Origin: Ceraceosorus guamensis
Taxonomy: Eukaryota; Basidiomycota; Exobasidiomycetes; Ceraceosorales; Ceraceosoraceae
Assembly (NCBI RefSeq): GCF_003144195.1
Contig: NW_020290008.1
Location: forward strand, 310,001-374,000
Direction: 5' to 3'
DNA length: 64,000 nucleotides
This document shows, piece by piece, positions 22,750 to 38,523 of this stretch (within the stretch, counting starts at the first letter, position 1; each line of letters opens with the position of its first letter). Both the position numbers and the translations under genes were made by a program. The notes under the pieces were generated by a model. That model worked only from the letters and a program-made list of their open reading frames with translations, did no database searches and was not told where the DNA came from.

Positions 22750-23276
22750 GACGAGCTTTTGAGGACCTTATGGACACGTGCACCTGTGAGGTCAGTCGTC
22801 ATACCGGATAGACGCGCATTGGATGGAGGGAGGGTTGCCTTGGCTGATGTTCCCATCGTGAGAAACAGAAAGCTGATCTTGCGGGTGGACTGTTTTTTTG
22901 GTACCGGCGCGCGGACCGCCGGCCGAGAAAAGCCGTGCCCTGCGCAGCAAAGCACCTCGAAGCTGGTCGACGCGCGATCGAGCTACATCCCTTCACTCAC
23001 AGTCGCATCTTGACTGCTCCTTCCACCCAACTTTGCATCCTCAGCAACATCCTCACCCCTTTCTCGACGCTATCTGTTAGGCGCACGGTTGGGAACGAGT
23101 CCCTTTCACTTGCTCTGCAGTCGGCAGCGGGACACTGCACTTCCTCGTCGTAGCCCAATCATCTCGAGGTGGAGGTGGCCGCACACAGCCAGTACCCCAC
23201 ACTTAGTAAGAGTGGGCTCTCGGCTCATTTGAAGACACGCCAAACGCTTATTGATACCCAGTAAGCTTGGGGCGTC
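22750..23276. other. Divergent intergenic region, NUC1 / WDR70
   Basis: About 530 bp. I see a poly-T run and GGCGCGCGG near 22890-22920, and no recognisable gene or repeat. Confidence 0.5.
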
Positions 23277-25294
23277 ATGGATGAAGAAGCGCTGAGGGCA
23301 ATGATGCCCACGTCCTTTGGGCGCGCCAGCAAAGCCAAAGGAGGTAGTCTCTCGTCGAACGTGGGCTCAAAGGACCAGGACTCCGCCTCCGCCTCCGTGG
23401 TTCCTTCATTGGGACTCAAGTACGACACTCCCACTGCAGCAGGCATGCGTGAAGACGCTAATAGCGAGCGTCGCAGGCCCATTGGACCAGCCAAGAGACC
23501 TGCTACCTCTGACGACGATGACGACGATGATGACGATGACGATGGGCTGACTGTGGAGGAGAGGGCGGCGAATAGAGAATTAGATCGACGGCGGCAGGAA
23601 GCGGGAGATGATCAGGATGATGATAGTGACGAGGATGGTAGCGTCGACCTGGGACCCGAACCTGGTGATGGACAGGGCGGAAGTGGACAGATGCCGATTT
23701 CCGACTCCGTCGATCTGAGAGACCACTCAAAGGTGCGTTCCCCCTGACCGCATTCAGAGATCTTGCTTAAACGATGCATTCGATTTACTGACCAAGAGGA
23801 TGCTTGTGGCTTCAGTAGACAGTCTCAGCTCTTGCTGTGGATCATGCAGGTGCCAGAGTAGCTACTGGCGGCTTCGATTACGACGTCAAACTTTGGGATT
23901 TCGGCGGCATGACGTCAGCATTCCGCCCGTTTAAGAGCTGGGAACCGGCAGGGACGTACTGGGTACACGATTTGGCGTGGTCAGCCAGCGGTGATCAATT
24001 ACTGGTGGCAAGCGGAACACCCCAGCCGAAGCTCTTCGACCGAGATGGCAACTTGCTGTCAACCTTCAACAAGGGAGATATCTACATTCGGGACATGAAG
24101 AATACCAAGGGCCACGTTGCTGAAGTCACTTCTTGCGCTTGGCAGCCTCACCATCCTGGCACGTTTGCCACTGCCAGCGCAGATAGCTCGTTGAGATTAT
24201 GGTCTGTGGAGGATCCAACTAAGCAACAGAAGGTCATCGTGGTCCGAAGCAAAGAGCGCGGCACCAGGACGAAGGTCACTTCCATGACTTTTAGCCACGA
24301 CAGCAGGACCATTGCGGCAGGGTGTTTCGATGGAGCTTTGCACGTATGGGGCTCCAACACAAGTGCAGCTCGACCTGACAAGAGCATTGAAAATGCGCAT
24401 GAAAGGAATAATGAGACCTCAAGCGTGGTTTTTTCGAGGGACAATCACACCTTGGCCACCAGAGGTGGGGACGACACTGTGAAGCTATGGGACTTGCGAT
24501 CGTTCAGACGCCCACTGGCGACTAGAGATAACTTGCCAAACGATTACGGTCAAACCAGCGTCATTTTCAGCTTAGACGAAAGGACCATCCTGACTGGCAC
24601 GTCTGTAGTGAGAGCGCAAGGCTCCGAAGAATTAATGAGAGCCAATGAAGCAGGCGAAGCCCCTCGAGTGGTCAAGGACGGCGCTATCGAGGTTATGTCT
24701 CGAGACGATCTTTCTCCAATCCAACGGATCTCTGTGGGGAAAGGCAACTCTGTTGTCCGGCTTCACTGGGCGTCTAAGATCAATCAGCTTCTGGCCTCCA
24801 CGTCTTCCGGCGGCGTTTCGGTCTTCTACGACCCTCAAATTTCGAGCCGCGGCGCATTGTTGTGCGTCGGCAAGCGCGCGAAGACGCAGAGGGTGGTGGA
24901 CAGCTACGCCGAGATGCCCATCATCACGCCTCTGGCGGGAGATGCAGTATCGCGAGGACAAGGAACGAGCCAAGCAGCGAAGAAGAGAAGGTTGGAGAAG
25001 ATGAGGCAAGATTCTCAGGCGAGCAAAATGCCGGAAAGGCCCATGGCTGGGCCTGGTAAAGGAGGTAGGATCGGCGCTGCTGCGACGCAACATGTCGTGC
25101 AGAGTATCTGGACCGGCAATACCAGGACGGAGGATCCGAGAGAGGCTTTGCTCAAGTATGCGGATAAGGAGGAAGGGAAGGACAAACAGTGGACTGGAGC
25201 TTGGAGCAAGACTCAACCCAAGGCTATCTACGCTCAGGATGATGATGATGATGGAAGCAATGGACAGGATCAAGAGCGTCAAGGAAACGAGTAG
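23277..25294 (+). CDS. WDR70: WD40 protein WDR70 (Gastrulation-defective 1 homologue)
   Basis: Exons 23277-23732 and 23819-25294; 643 residues. An N-terminal acidic, poly-Asp region (eleven consecutive Asp at about residue 80) precedes DHSKTVSALAVDHAGARVATGGFDYDVKLWDF, the diagnostic first blade of WDR70. More WD repeats end in SLRLWSV, ALHVWGS and TVKLWDL. A basic C-terminal tail of about 120 residues (AAKKRRLEKMR, then a conserved DPREALLKYADKE) is also a WDR70 feature. Known WDR70 proteins are nuclear and linked to histone H2B monoubiquitination at DNA breaks and to splicing complexes. The intron acceptor used is TAG at 23816-23818. Confidence 0.93.
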
Positions 25295-25548
25295 CGTCTT
25301 TGTGAACTGCTTAAGACTCGAGAATCCATTATTCGGCAATGCCCTGCCAACCACACCGACGCTAGCTCAGACGCTGGTGTGTTGCCTGAGAGACACACAA
25401 AGCAACAGGCGATTACAAACTTGCGATAAATAAGGTCAAATGTCAGGTATATGTATTATTTGGCCGGAGGTGACGAAGAGAAGGATACTATCTACAAATG
25501 TACCACGGCAGGTGGGCTCAGGATCTCTTGCAAGGCTGTCCGCAGCCC

Positions 25549-26330
25549 TCATGCGTACGAGCCAGCGTACTGAGGTTGCGAGTAAGGGTGAGACTGATGC
25601 GCATATTTGTAAGCTTCGCCTGACTCCTTGACCACTTCGGTCTGCTTTGCGAGCGAGTTCAGAGCTGAGAGGAGCATCGTCGCATGATGAAGGGGTGCGT
25701 AAGCGTCAAGACGACTTGCTTGGGAGTATTGATCAATCATATACAGCTTACTCACCAAGCGCGTCGATGAACAACAGCAATTCTTGAAGGAGCATGAGGC
25801 CGACGGCGAACCCGATGTTGATGGCGTTCAGCTGTGCGTGTCAGGCGCTACGACTTCGTCAACAAATGCAGAAGGTACCGCGCGGCCAAGGAGGGAGGTC
25901 CTCTCACCTCTGAGCAGAAGTCCTCGGTATTCTTCTTGACACAATCGTCGTGAAACTCGTCCTTGTTCTTGACGACGGAGATGATGTGGATGATGCCCAC
26001 CAGTCCTAGGGCCAAGCCTTTCAACAAGGCGATATGAGCCAAGAATTTCACCACTTTATTCTTCCTAGGAATGATGCCGACAAAGTAAGCTGCGACAAAG
26101 AGGACGATGAGAATGGCGAGCAAAGCGACTTGAAGACCGGCTAAAATCTTTCGAAAGGTTGATAGACCGTCTGAAAATTCTGCGAGCACGTAGGCGTCCC
26201 ATGCTGCTTCTACTGCGGTGACCATCACCAGCAGAGGTGTGATGAGAAGGGCGATGGTTCGGGGCGATAGACCGCAGAAAGCGTCCTTCACGGGAAGGGT
26301 TCCCATGAGTCTTGCGCCAGCTTGCGACAT
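25549..26330 (-). CDS. Unrecognised four-span membrane protein
   Basis: Exons complement(25549-25664, 25756-25831, 25908-26330); 204 residues. I do not recognise the family. Four hydrophobic spans are visible: ALLITPLLVMVTAVEAAW, LAGLQVALLAILIVLFVAAY, FLAHIALLKGLALGLVGIIH and INIGFAVGLMLLQELLLFI. A hydrophilic segment with a Cys pair (CVKKNTEDFC) lies between spans three and four. The C-terminal tail is soluble and Tyr/Gln/Pro/Ser-rich (HPYSQPQYAGSYA). The layout recalls small tetraspan (MARVEL-like) proteins but no motif proves it. Exon 3 uses an acceptor at 25665-25667 because a nearer one would give a 37-nt intron. It is tandem with RPC1, an exception to strand alternation. Confidence 0.7.
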
Positions 26331-27381
26331 TCTGGAGATGGGCTTTATGTCTGGTGGCCGCTGTTGGGGTGGATGGTGATGCTCTGAGCTGGATGCTATC
26401 GTGTGAGACTCAGTATTGTTGCAAGGTGTCGCGTTCGAGTAATATTACCGAGAGTCTTCGTGTCGAGGATATGGAGAGAACGAGCGGCACTTTGAGAGAT
26501 CCAGCCTTTGTTCTTATATGCCTTTCGCAAGATCACCAATTCAACGCTGACTTTTGTCACACATTCGTGCCAGCATGGATCATTCAACTGACTCACCGTA
26601 CGGTGGCCCAAAACCTTGTTCGTGTCGAGGTCACGTCCCGGCGGCTGTACCGAAACTCAGCAGCCTGACTGCTGGTTTATGCATCCATCGGTTGTAGCGC
26701 TTAGAGAGCGACCGGTGGGATTAGCGGGCAGTCCAGAATGGGCGGAGCATTACACCCTCCCTACCTGCGGTCAAGTGACATTCGTGCCTCATCAGGCATC
26801 CCATAATAATGCTGCTGCTGATGGCACAGCATATGCATGTGCACGCCCACGACGCCCATGGCATGATGCAGTTTGCAGGCTTCATGCATTAGCTATCATG
26901 CGCCCCGAGAATCAGGATCACCTTCTGCAAGCTCTAGACTTGTGCCGTGCCTTCTTTTTGCTCCGGCCGAACTTGATTTCATGCGTGCAAGGACCACGAG
27001 GTCGCACGTACACAGCTGCATATATATAGGGAATCCTATATTTTGGCTCATTATTGGAGCTTCGGCATAGCGGCACGGCGGGCATGCAATTGTGAATCGC
27101 GGGACCGAGTCTGGAGTCAGCTATACGTTTCATGTCTTTGTGAGCACCGCGCGTTTATATGATGAGAAAAGAACGAGATCCTTGCAGTTCAATTCGACGT
27201 CAGCGAGTAGCTCGGCCGACTGCTTCCGCTGAGAACTTTGGAACATCAGTCTGGAGAACTCGCAAGAACAATAAGGACTGGCGGGTCGCGAGGAATGATT
27301 TGCATTGCAAGGTGACTTCTTCGGAGTTGTACAAGGTGTTGAGGTCATGAACTGGACGATGCGTAAGAAAGGACCCCACTT
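26331..27381. other. Gene-free tandem interval upstream of the four-span gene
   Basis: About 1.05 kb between two minus-strand genes. It contains short GCATATGCATGTGCA and TGCATATATATAGG runs. A plus-strand open frame at 26616-27029 (137 codons) has no domain or splice support, so I do not call it. Confidence 0.5.
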
Positions 27382-32244
<4,863 letters not shown>

Positions 32245-33387
32245 CGCGCGTTGGCCCTGAGCGCAGCAGAGGGCGGTGGTAGATCACTGCTCCCGAGAAC
32301 AGTCAAGCCTGTAGACAAGGTCTTTCAGAGCTGATATACAGTCCGAGTGAGAAGGCAAATGCCGCAGCGTCAGCGAGTGTAAGCCACCAGGCTGGGAGGG
32401 AGATAGCCGCTGCCTGATGCACGCATGCTACACGCCCCGTCAGGCTCCGTTCTCTTTGGCTGAGTCCCATCGGACTTCCCAGTGCAGCATCAGGCAAGGT
32501 GTGTTTGAAGCACCAGGCTATTTGTACATTGTCGCCAGCGCTCTGTTGCGTCCGTGCTTGACTCTATATACTGTATCTCATCCTATACTGGCACGACGAC
32601 CTGCGAAGGTTTGAGAGTCACGCCGGGCAACTCACTTTTGAAGTTGCAGCACCACCTTCCTGGAGGACTAGTCTGCGCGAATGATCGCCGAGATTTGAAC
32701 CAGAAGGCGGTCAGCGTGTTGCGCCGAAAGCGCGGTGCTGCTGTTGGGTATAGCGACATATATAGAGTATGATGAATCGCTCCTCGAAGCCTGCGTCTCG
32801 TTGCCGCTTTTGACGGCGACATTCACGATTCGTGGATTGTGACTTGCGCTTCTCTACTCACGACTATACGAGTCGTAGCTCTCGTACGAGAAGCAGGCGG
32901 CGGCGAAGTGCACAGTCTATAGCGCATCACGCGCGCGCACCAGAAAAGCGTAGCCCATGCGCGCTGCGCGTCTAAGCGTCACAGCACCGTTGAACAGCTT
33001 GCGTGCACCCACCTAGGAGACGCCTGCATGCTTCGTGCCGACCTTCAGCGGTCAAGGGGCTCTCCATCTGTTTCCGAACCACACTCAATAGTCCTCGTCG
33101 TCAACCTACATCCGTCCACTTTGCCCCTCGAACCTCGAACTTCGACAAGCCTGCACGAGCCCGCTTATTCGCGGGCAGCGTTCAGACCATCCACGTGTCA
33201 CTGGCTCAAGCCTCGCGCAGCTCCTCCATCACTACAATCTCGTTCTCTGGATCCAACCTCGACGTCGGCCGCTTCGTTGAGCTTGTCGTCGGCCGACATG
33301 GCAGCGCACTGATACATTCAGTCCGGTACGGCTTGAGTCTCGCTGCTTCCAGCTTTGCCTGCTTGTGGCTTGCTGGGAGCCCCGACC
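32245..33387. other. Divergent intergenic region, RPC1 / serine-rich gene
   Basis: About 1.1 kb. It contains a TCACGA-word cluster at 32823-32895, a GCGCGCGC run at 32930, and two TATATA-like stretches (32561-32570 and 32757-32764). The open frame at 33003-33464 overlaps the next start and has no domain resemblance. A tRNA-like B box at about 32688 was examined and rejected. Confidence 0.5.
32823..32895. repeat. TCACGA-word cluster
   Basis: TTCACGATTCGTGG, CTCACGACTATACGAGTCGTAG and CTCTCGTACGAG follow each other in about 70 bp. The words are imperfect inverted repeats of the dispersed family. Confidence 0.6.
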
Positions 33388-36300
33388 ATGAGTGCTGCGT
33401 CTTCCAGCAGCATGTCGCGGCAGGCGAGCGACGCGACGATAGGCGAGAGCGCAAGCACACCTAAGCGAGCTCCCTTAACAAAGCGCGCATCAGAGCGCAC
33501 ATCATCGAAAAGCTCCTTACCCGAAAATGCCATCAGCCAAGCAACACCGCAGCTGCGCAGACTAGCATCGGCGAGACCCAATGCTGCCTCGGTCTTGATG
33601 CGAGAGGTCAAGGACAGCACAACTGAGGATTTCGATGTCACGCCTCGAAAGTCATCCACTTCGTCGACACCATCTACCGGGAGCTCGCAAGGCACAAGTG
33701 GCAAGCAGGGCACGCGACAAACAGTGCGTCCGAGCCTGCCGTCTCGAGGCTCGACAACGTCTGCGTCGTCTAGCGGATCCGCTCGCGATCCAAAGAATGT
33801 AAGCAGTGCTTCTGGCATCTCGAGGCACGCCCGCGAGCTTTCTCAGGTAGGTGCTCTGAAGCTCGAGTCCTCGCACGTATGCAGTCTGTGAAGTCTGTGA
33901 CATGTGGGCTGACGATCAGACATGCTTTCACGCCGCATGCACAGTCATCCTCCAACGGATCGAGCCCTGTGCTCAAGCATCGCGCTTCCACAAACACCAT
34001 CCGAAAGGGCTCTGATAGCAGAAGCAACTCTCGGACTGCCACTTATCATCCCCACGACAGCCTGTCCGATGCCAGAGACACGAAGATACAGCGCCAAGCC
34101 GAGCCGGGCTCACTGCGTGACACGGGCGGAACGCACACTGAACGCTTGCGGCGCAGTGAAATGCGACAACGAGAGCTCGAGCAGATGAGATCAGAGTCAC
34201 GATTAGGGAGGAGAACTGATGAAAATAGGGAAGATGAAGAAGAAGACGATGCGTCTGGCTCGGACGTCGATCGACTCAGTCAGACTGTGCGGCCCCACGA
34301 TGTTCACGCGAGTCCAGGGCGAGCAGGCGAGACTTCGCGCAAGGCTGCTGCGCGAAAGGGTGGGGAAAGCAGCACCGCGACAGACACCTCGGGCACGGAA
34401 GGGGCTGGCAGCTCTGTCAACGGGCGGAGCCAGCGAAGAAGAAAGAAGAGTTCTGCCGCCAGCGCTTCCAGCAAGGGGGCTTCGCGCTCTGGTCGTCAGT
34501 CAAACGAGCCACATGAGAGGCCCGCAACCTCCACGGGCCATACAGTGCGGACGAGTGTGGACTTGGAAGGGTCAAGACACTACATGAGCCCGCGGCTAGG
34601 CTCTGTAAGCTCAGGGGACGGACTGCCGCGGAGCCAGCACGCTTTCCCACCAAGCTCGACAGCGGCGAGAAGGTCCGCCGGACGCGCTGCCCTGCCAAGC
34701 GAATTTCGAGCTGATAACACTTCATCTTTTAGTAGGCGCTCAAGCGTGTCATCCCGCTTTCGGAGCAATTCGCTCGCCAGCGTAGAGGACACTGGCGAGC
34801 CTGAAGGTGACACATCTGGTGAACGCAGAATCATGGACGGCAGCCAGCTCCGACATCCTAGCTCTGCAGATGCCTCGGGCATCTCACGTAGCTCGCGCCG
34901 CCGCTACGTGTCGGATGCGAGCTCCGATATTCCTACGGGCGACTATTCCGGAAGGGCCGGAACTCAAAGTAGTCGCCTTTCTGTCGATTCGTCCTCTGCC
35001 TCCAGACACCTCGGGCGTGGATGGCCTGCATCCGCCCAAGCGGACATTGAAATGGGCAGAAGCGATGGTTCGGCGCAAACGCAAGGCAGAGACTTGCCAG
35101 ACCAAAGCCTCTCTCCAAGCGAAATGGCACGCCAACGGAGAATCTCTACGTCCAGCTCCATCTCTCAAAGGTCTTCAGGTGGAGCTTCCGACCTGCTGCG
35201 TTCTGTCTCTAGAGCCAGCGTCCGTCGAGCGCAAGGCACGGACGTGTTCGACGCGTCTGGAATGCCTCCCATGCCTCACAACAACAGGAGTCCGAGCTCC
35301 AACGAAAGAGACCGAGCCTTGCGTGTCCGTGAAGAGCAATTTCGTCAGCTCGGATTCGGCGCCGCAGGCTCGCTCGACCGTACAAGCCCAGAACAGGTGA
35401 GTGTGGACCATGTAGAGCGCTAATGTGGCCAAATAAAAGCTCATCGTGACGTGCCGTCAAAGTCCCGCCCCCTTTCGCGCACTTCAAGTCGTGCTTCTGC
35501 TCGTCCCAGTTCTAGATCGGGCTACATGTCTCGAGAGCTGCAAGGATTTTCGCGAGCTGCGTACACTGAACCGAGGAGGCGTGCCGCCAACCACGAGAGA
35601 GCAGCAACATTCGCAGAACCTGGCCAGATGCAAGAGGCTCCTTTTCGCCACCCGTCGCTCGATATGAGTACTCGACCACCTCGGACGCCAGATTTCAACT
35701 CTAACGGGACCATTGGACGGACCCGAGACGTTCAATCCGCCATTTTGCCAACCACCGACAGATTTTTTTCTGGCGACGTTAGCTCTTCACGCAGCGCATC
35801 AACTACGTGGCGAAGCCCATCAGGGTCATCGCACGAGCAGAATCTGTCCAGCGCTTATTCGATGTTTGAGCGCTATTTTTCTGGCAGCTCATCGAGTTCC
35901 GCGGCGGCCATCGCACGCTATCCCGAGTCCACGACTTTAGTGCTGAGTCTCAGGCAGGTCACGGATACTGCCGCGTGTATAAACGCGGAGCTCGAAGTTC
36001 TTAGGGATGCTGCTCTTCAAGCTCACATCGATGCTGAGAGGGGAGGTGGTAGTACAGCGCTTATGTCTGCGGCACAGTCTTTCTCACTCCTGGAGCAAGG
36101 CCTGAGACAGCTTCGTGCAAAGAGCGATGAGCAAGTCAGAAGTCTCACAGACAGCCTGGTATACTTCGCCCGGACAGAAAGGGAGAGAGATGCTGTTCGT
36201 AAGCTGGCAAGTGAGAATGGAAGCGTTGGTCGACCTGGCTCTAGGATCTCTAGCCTTGGGACCGGAGGAAGCCCATTGCGGCCCGATCGAGCCTCGGCGG

Positions 36301-37370
36301 CCCAACCAGGCAGGATCTTTCATACTAGTTCACATGGATCTGGTCTCGAGGTGCCTCCAAGTGCGCACAGCGACGACAGAAGCGAGCATTCCTCAGCGAG
36401 CGGAACCATAGATTCGCTGCAGATGCAGCGCGTCCGATCTCATCGACGCCATGCAACTGAATTGGCCTCCCCAAATTCACCGAGCTTCGCGCCATCTCCG
36501 ACACTGGCTGGGGCGCGCCCCAGTCAAGGCGCTACATCCCGCGCTCTCGTCACGTCACCTTTGGAAAGCCAGGCAGGCACTCGCTTACAGGATCGTTTTG
36601 CGTCGATCCGCGATCGCTCTGGACATGGTCGCGCCGCCTCTGAGGCTTCGAACTTTCTTGACGACTCGCCCCGCGCCCTCGAGCGTGCTCGGAGGGAAAG
36701 AGAGAGGAGCAACGCCACAGTCACTGCTGAGTCTTCGCGCCCTCCTCTTGTCCCCACCGGTCTTTCCCCGCGACGATCCCGATTGAGCTTCCCCGCGGTC
36801 AACAGCACGAACGCTGCTGTGGACTTTGGCCCTGCTCGAGGTGACAGCAACAGGCCGTCTGTGCTGTATCGAGGCGATCAGGTGCCCTCCATGTCTCCGT
36901 CAGGGTCTAGGGGCTTTGAATTTCCCGACACTTCGCTTGTCAACTCTCGCCAGATCGCCAGCGATCCGAGCAGCTTGGCCGACCAGTCCTTGAGCCGTAG
37001 GAACACCGTTGATGGGCTACGCGGAACACTCAACGGGCCTGAGTCGCCATCAGCGAGGCGTCTCACATCGGCAGACGAAGGGACGTCGCGCGACTTCATC
37101 TTGAGCAGCTCCTCTCGTCCGAGCGACGAGTTGTCGTTAAACACAGATCAGTATGTCGACGGCGCAATATCGCCTGTGGCATCACGCCAGCAACTGAGAA
37201 GCGATAGTCCCGACGACAGGCGAGCGTCGGGCGCCTTCTCGCGTCTGCCAGCGAGCTCTACCCCTAGAACTGCCCACAACTCGATGATGAGGCTCGCTGC
37301 CTCACTAGGCAGATCCAACGGCAGTGCTGTCAACACCAGAAGATTATCGAGGGACTTGTCTCAGCGATGA
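33388..37370 (+). CDS. Unrecognised large serine-rich protein
   Basis: Exons 33388-33798, 33945-35396 and 35463-37370; 1256 residues. I do not recognise the family. Most of the protein is Ser/Arg/Gly/Thr-rich low complexity, with many RxxS and SxxR spots (possible kinase targets). One stretch looks folded, around residues 755-850: a region beginning SMFERYFSG, then LSLRQVTDTAACINAELEVL and LLEQGLRQLRAKSDEQVR, predicted helical or coiled-coil and ending at a charged TERERDAVRKL. This could be the conserved core. There is no signal peptide or membrane span. The frame is kept across both introns, and the open frames are far longer than chance. A cortical or cytoskeletal scaffold would fit the composition, but that is only a guess. 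Confidence 0.75.
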
Positions 37371-38523
37371 CCCGGACACCTTGCGCGTTCATTTGGGAGG
37401 GAAAGCAGGCTTTCCTCTTCGATAGTTCCATGAACAGATCGTAATACACCTTGGTCCCTATTCGACCTGTGGAGATACGCTTGTAACCCACGACGTGCTC
37501 GCCGACTAGACCTAATGACCACGAATGTATCATAAATTCCTTCCTCGACCGTCAAAAGGGAGGCATGAACAGCGGCACCCACGGTCGTCGTCTGACGCGA
37601 CGGTCGGCGCACAGGCCACGACAACACCAGGCCCAATCTTGTGGATCACCGACGCGCACTCGCGCAGTCTGATTGATCCAAGAGGAACCTTCGGCTAAGG
37701 AAGGCAGACCACTCATGACTGCGAATATGCACAGGTAAACGCTCGAACCTTACTTCCGCTAATCGATCATGCGAGGGCGTGGCCGCATTTGCCCGCAATA
37801 TAGTTGCACAGAACCACGCGGCCCATGCATCGGCATTGAAGCTTGCACATGAAGCAGCCACACACGCGATGCCGGCGAGTGCATGGAGCGGCCCGTTCGA
37901 GCTCGAAGTACATGCAGCACGCGCCGGCCGAGAGCATCAGGCCCTGAACGCGTACCCCTCTCGGTATACCGCTATACCGCCATTCGACCTATAGCTACCT
38001 TGTATCCGGCGCATGTTGCTCGCCTCAAACGCGATTTGCTTCGAGAAATGCTGTGCCATGGCGAAGGATCGGGATTGCTCGTGGAGAATAGATGATCACG
38101 CTCAGGGCCTGCTTCTGTTGCTGATCGATGCGGGAGGTATGGGATCATATGCGAATTGCGCCAGCGGCGGCGGACCGCGTGGTCGGAGGGAGCCTTGGCC
38201 GCTTCCGCGGGGTCCCCTTGCAGACTTTGATTGGTGCGTAGACGGCGAGCAGACGAGTCACACTCAATCTACGCGACATTAGTCTGGAAGGTGGAAGGAA
38301 AGGAGTGTGCGTTCTGCTCTGCGTCTCTTCGCAGCACCGAGTGCCTATGCTGGGCGCTGCGGTGGAGTGCGTACGACTGCCGTGGCTCGACAGCGAACTA
38401 TGCCAATTTCCCCTGGATTAGCCTCTATAAAGCGACTTGGTGGGTCTGCGATCCTGGGATGACCTCTACCTAGCAATTCCCTTGGCCCCCTAATCCACTT
38501 CTTCCCCATTTTCAACAGCTGCA
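37371..38523. other. Gene-free tandem interval upstream of the carboxylesterase
   Basis: About 1.15 kb between two plus-strand genes. It contains a CGGTATACCG-type palindrome pair near 37960-37981 and a TATA-like element at 38426. Minus-strand open frames at 37330-37636 and 37646-37861 lack domains and are not called. Confidence 0.5.
38426..38432 (+). promoter_or_regulatory. Probable TATA box of the carboxylesterase gene
   Basis: TATAAAG lies about 95 bp upstream of the start codon, followed by a pyrimidine-rich stretch just before the ATG. The role is inferred from sequence and distance. Confidence 0.45.

Noticed and set aside
25719-25755. A 37-nt intron in the four-span gene, using a nearer acceptor.
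   Set aside because: It is below the usual minimum, and a 91-nt intron ending in CTCAG keeps the frame with normal signals.
26616-27029. 137-codon plus-strand frame between the four-span gene and RPC1, which would restore strand alternation.
   Set aside because: No domain, signal, hydrophobic pattern or splice-supported extension; composition looks like random sequence.
32670-32720. Possible tRNA gene on the minus strand (GGTTCAAATC B-box-like string).
   Set aside because: The flanking bases cannot form a five-pair T stem, no A box or acceptor stem is found at the right distance, and no anticodon arm can be drawn.
37330-37861. Minus-strand frames between the serine-rich gene and the carboxylesterase.
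   Set aside because: They overlap the 3' end of the serine-rich gene or are short, and none shows family motifs.
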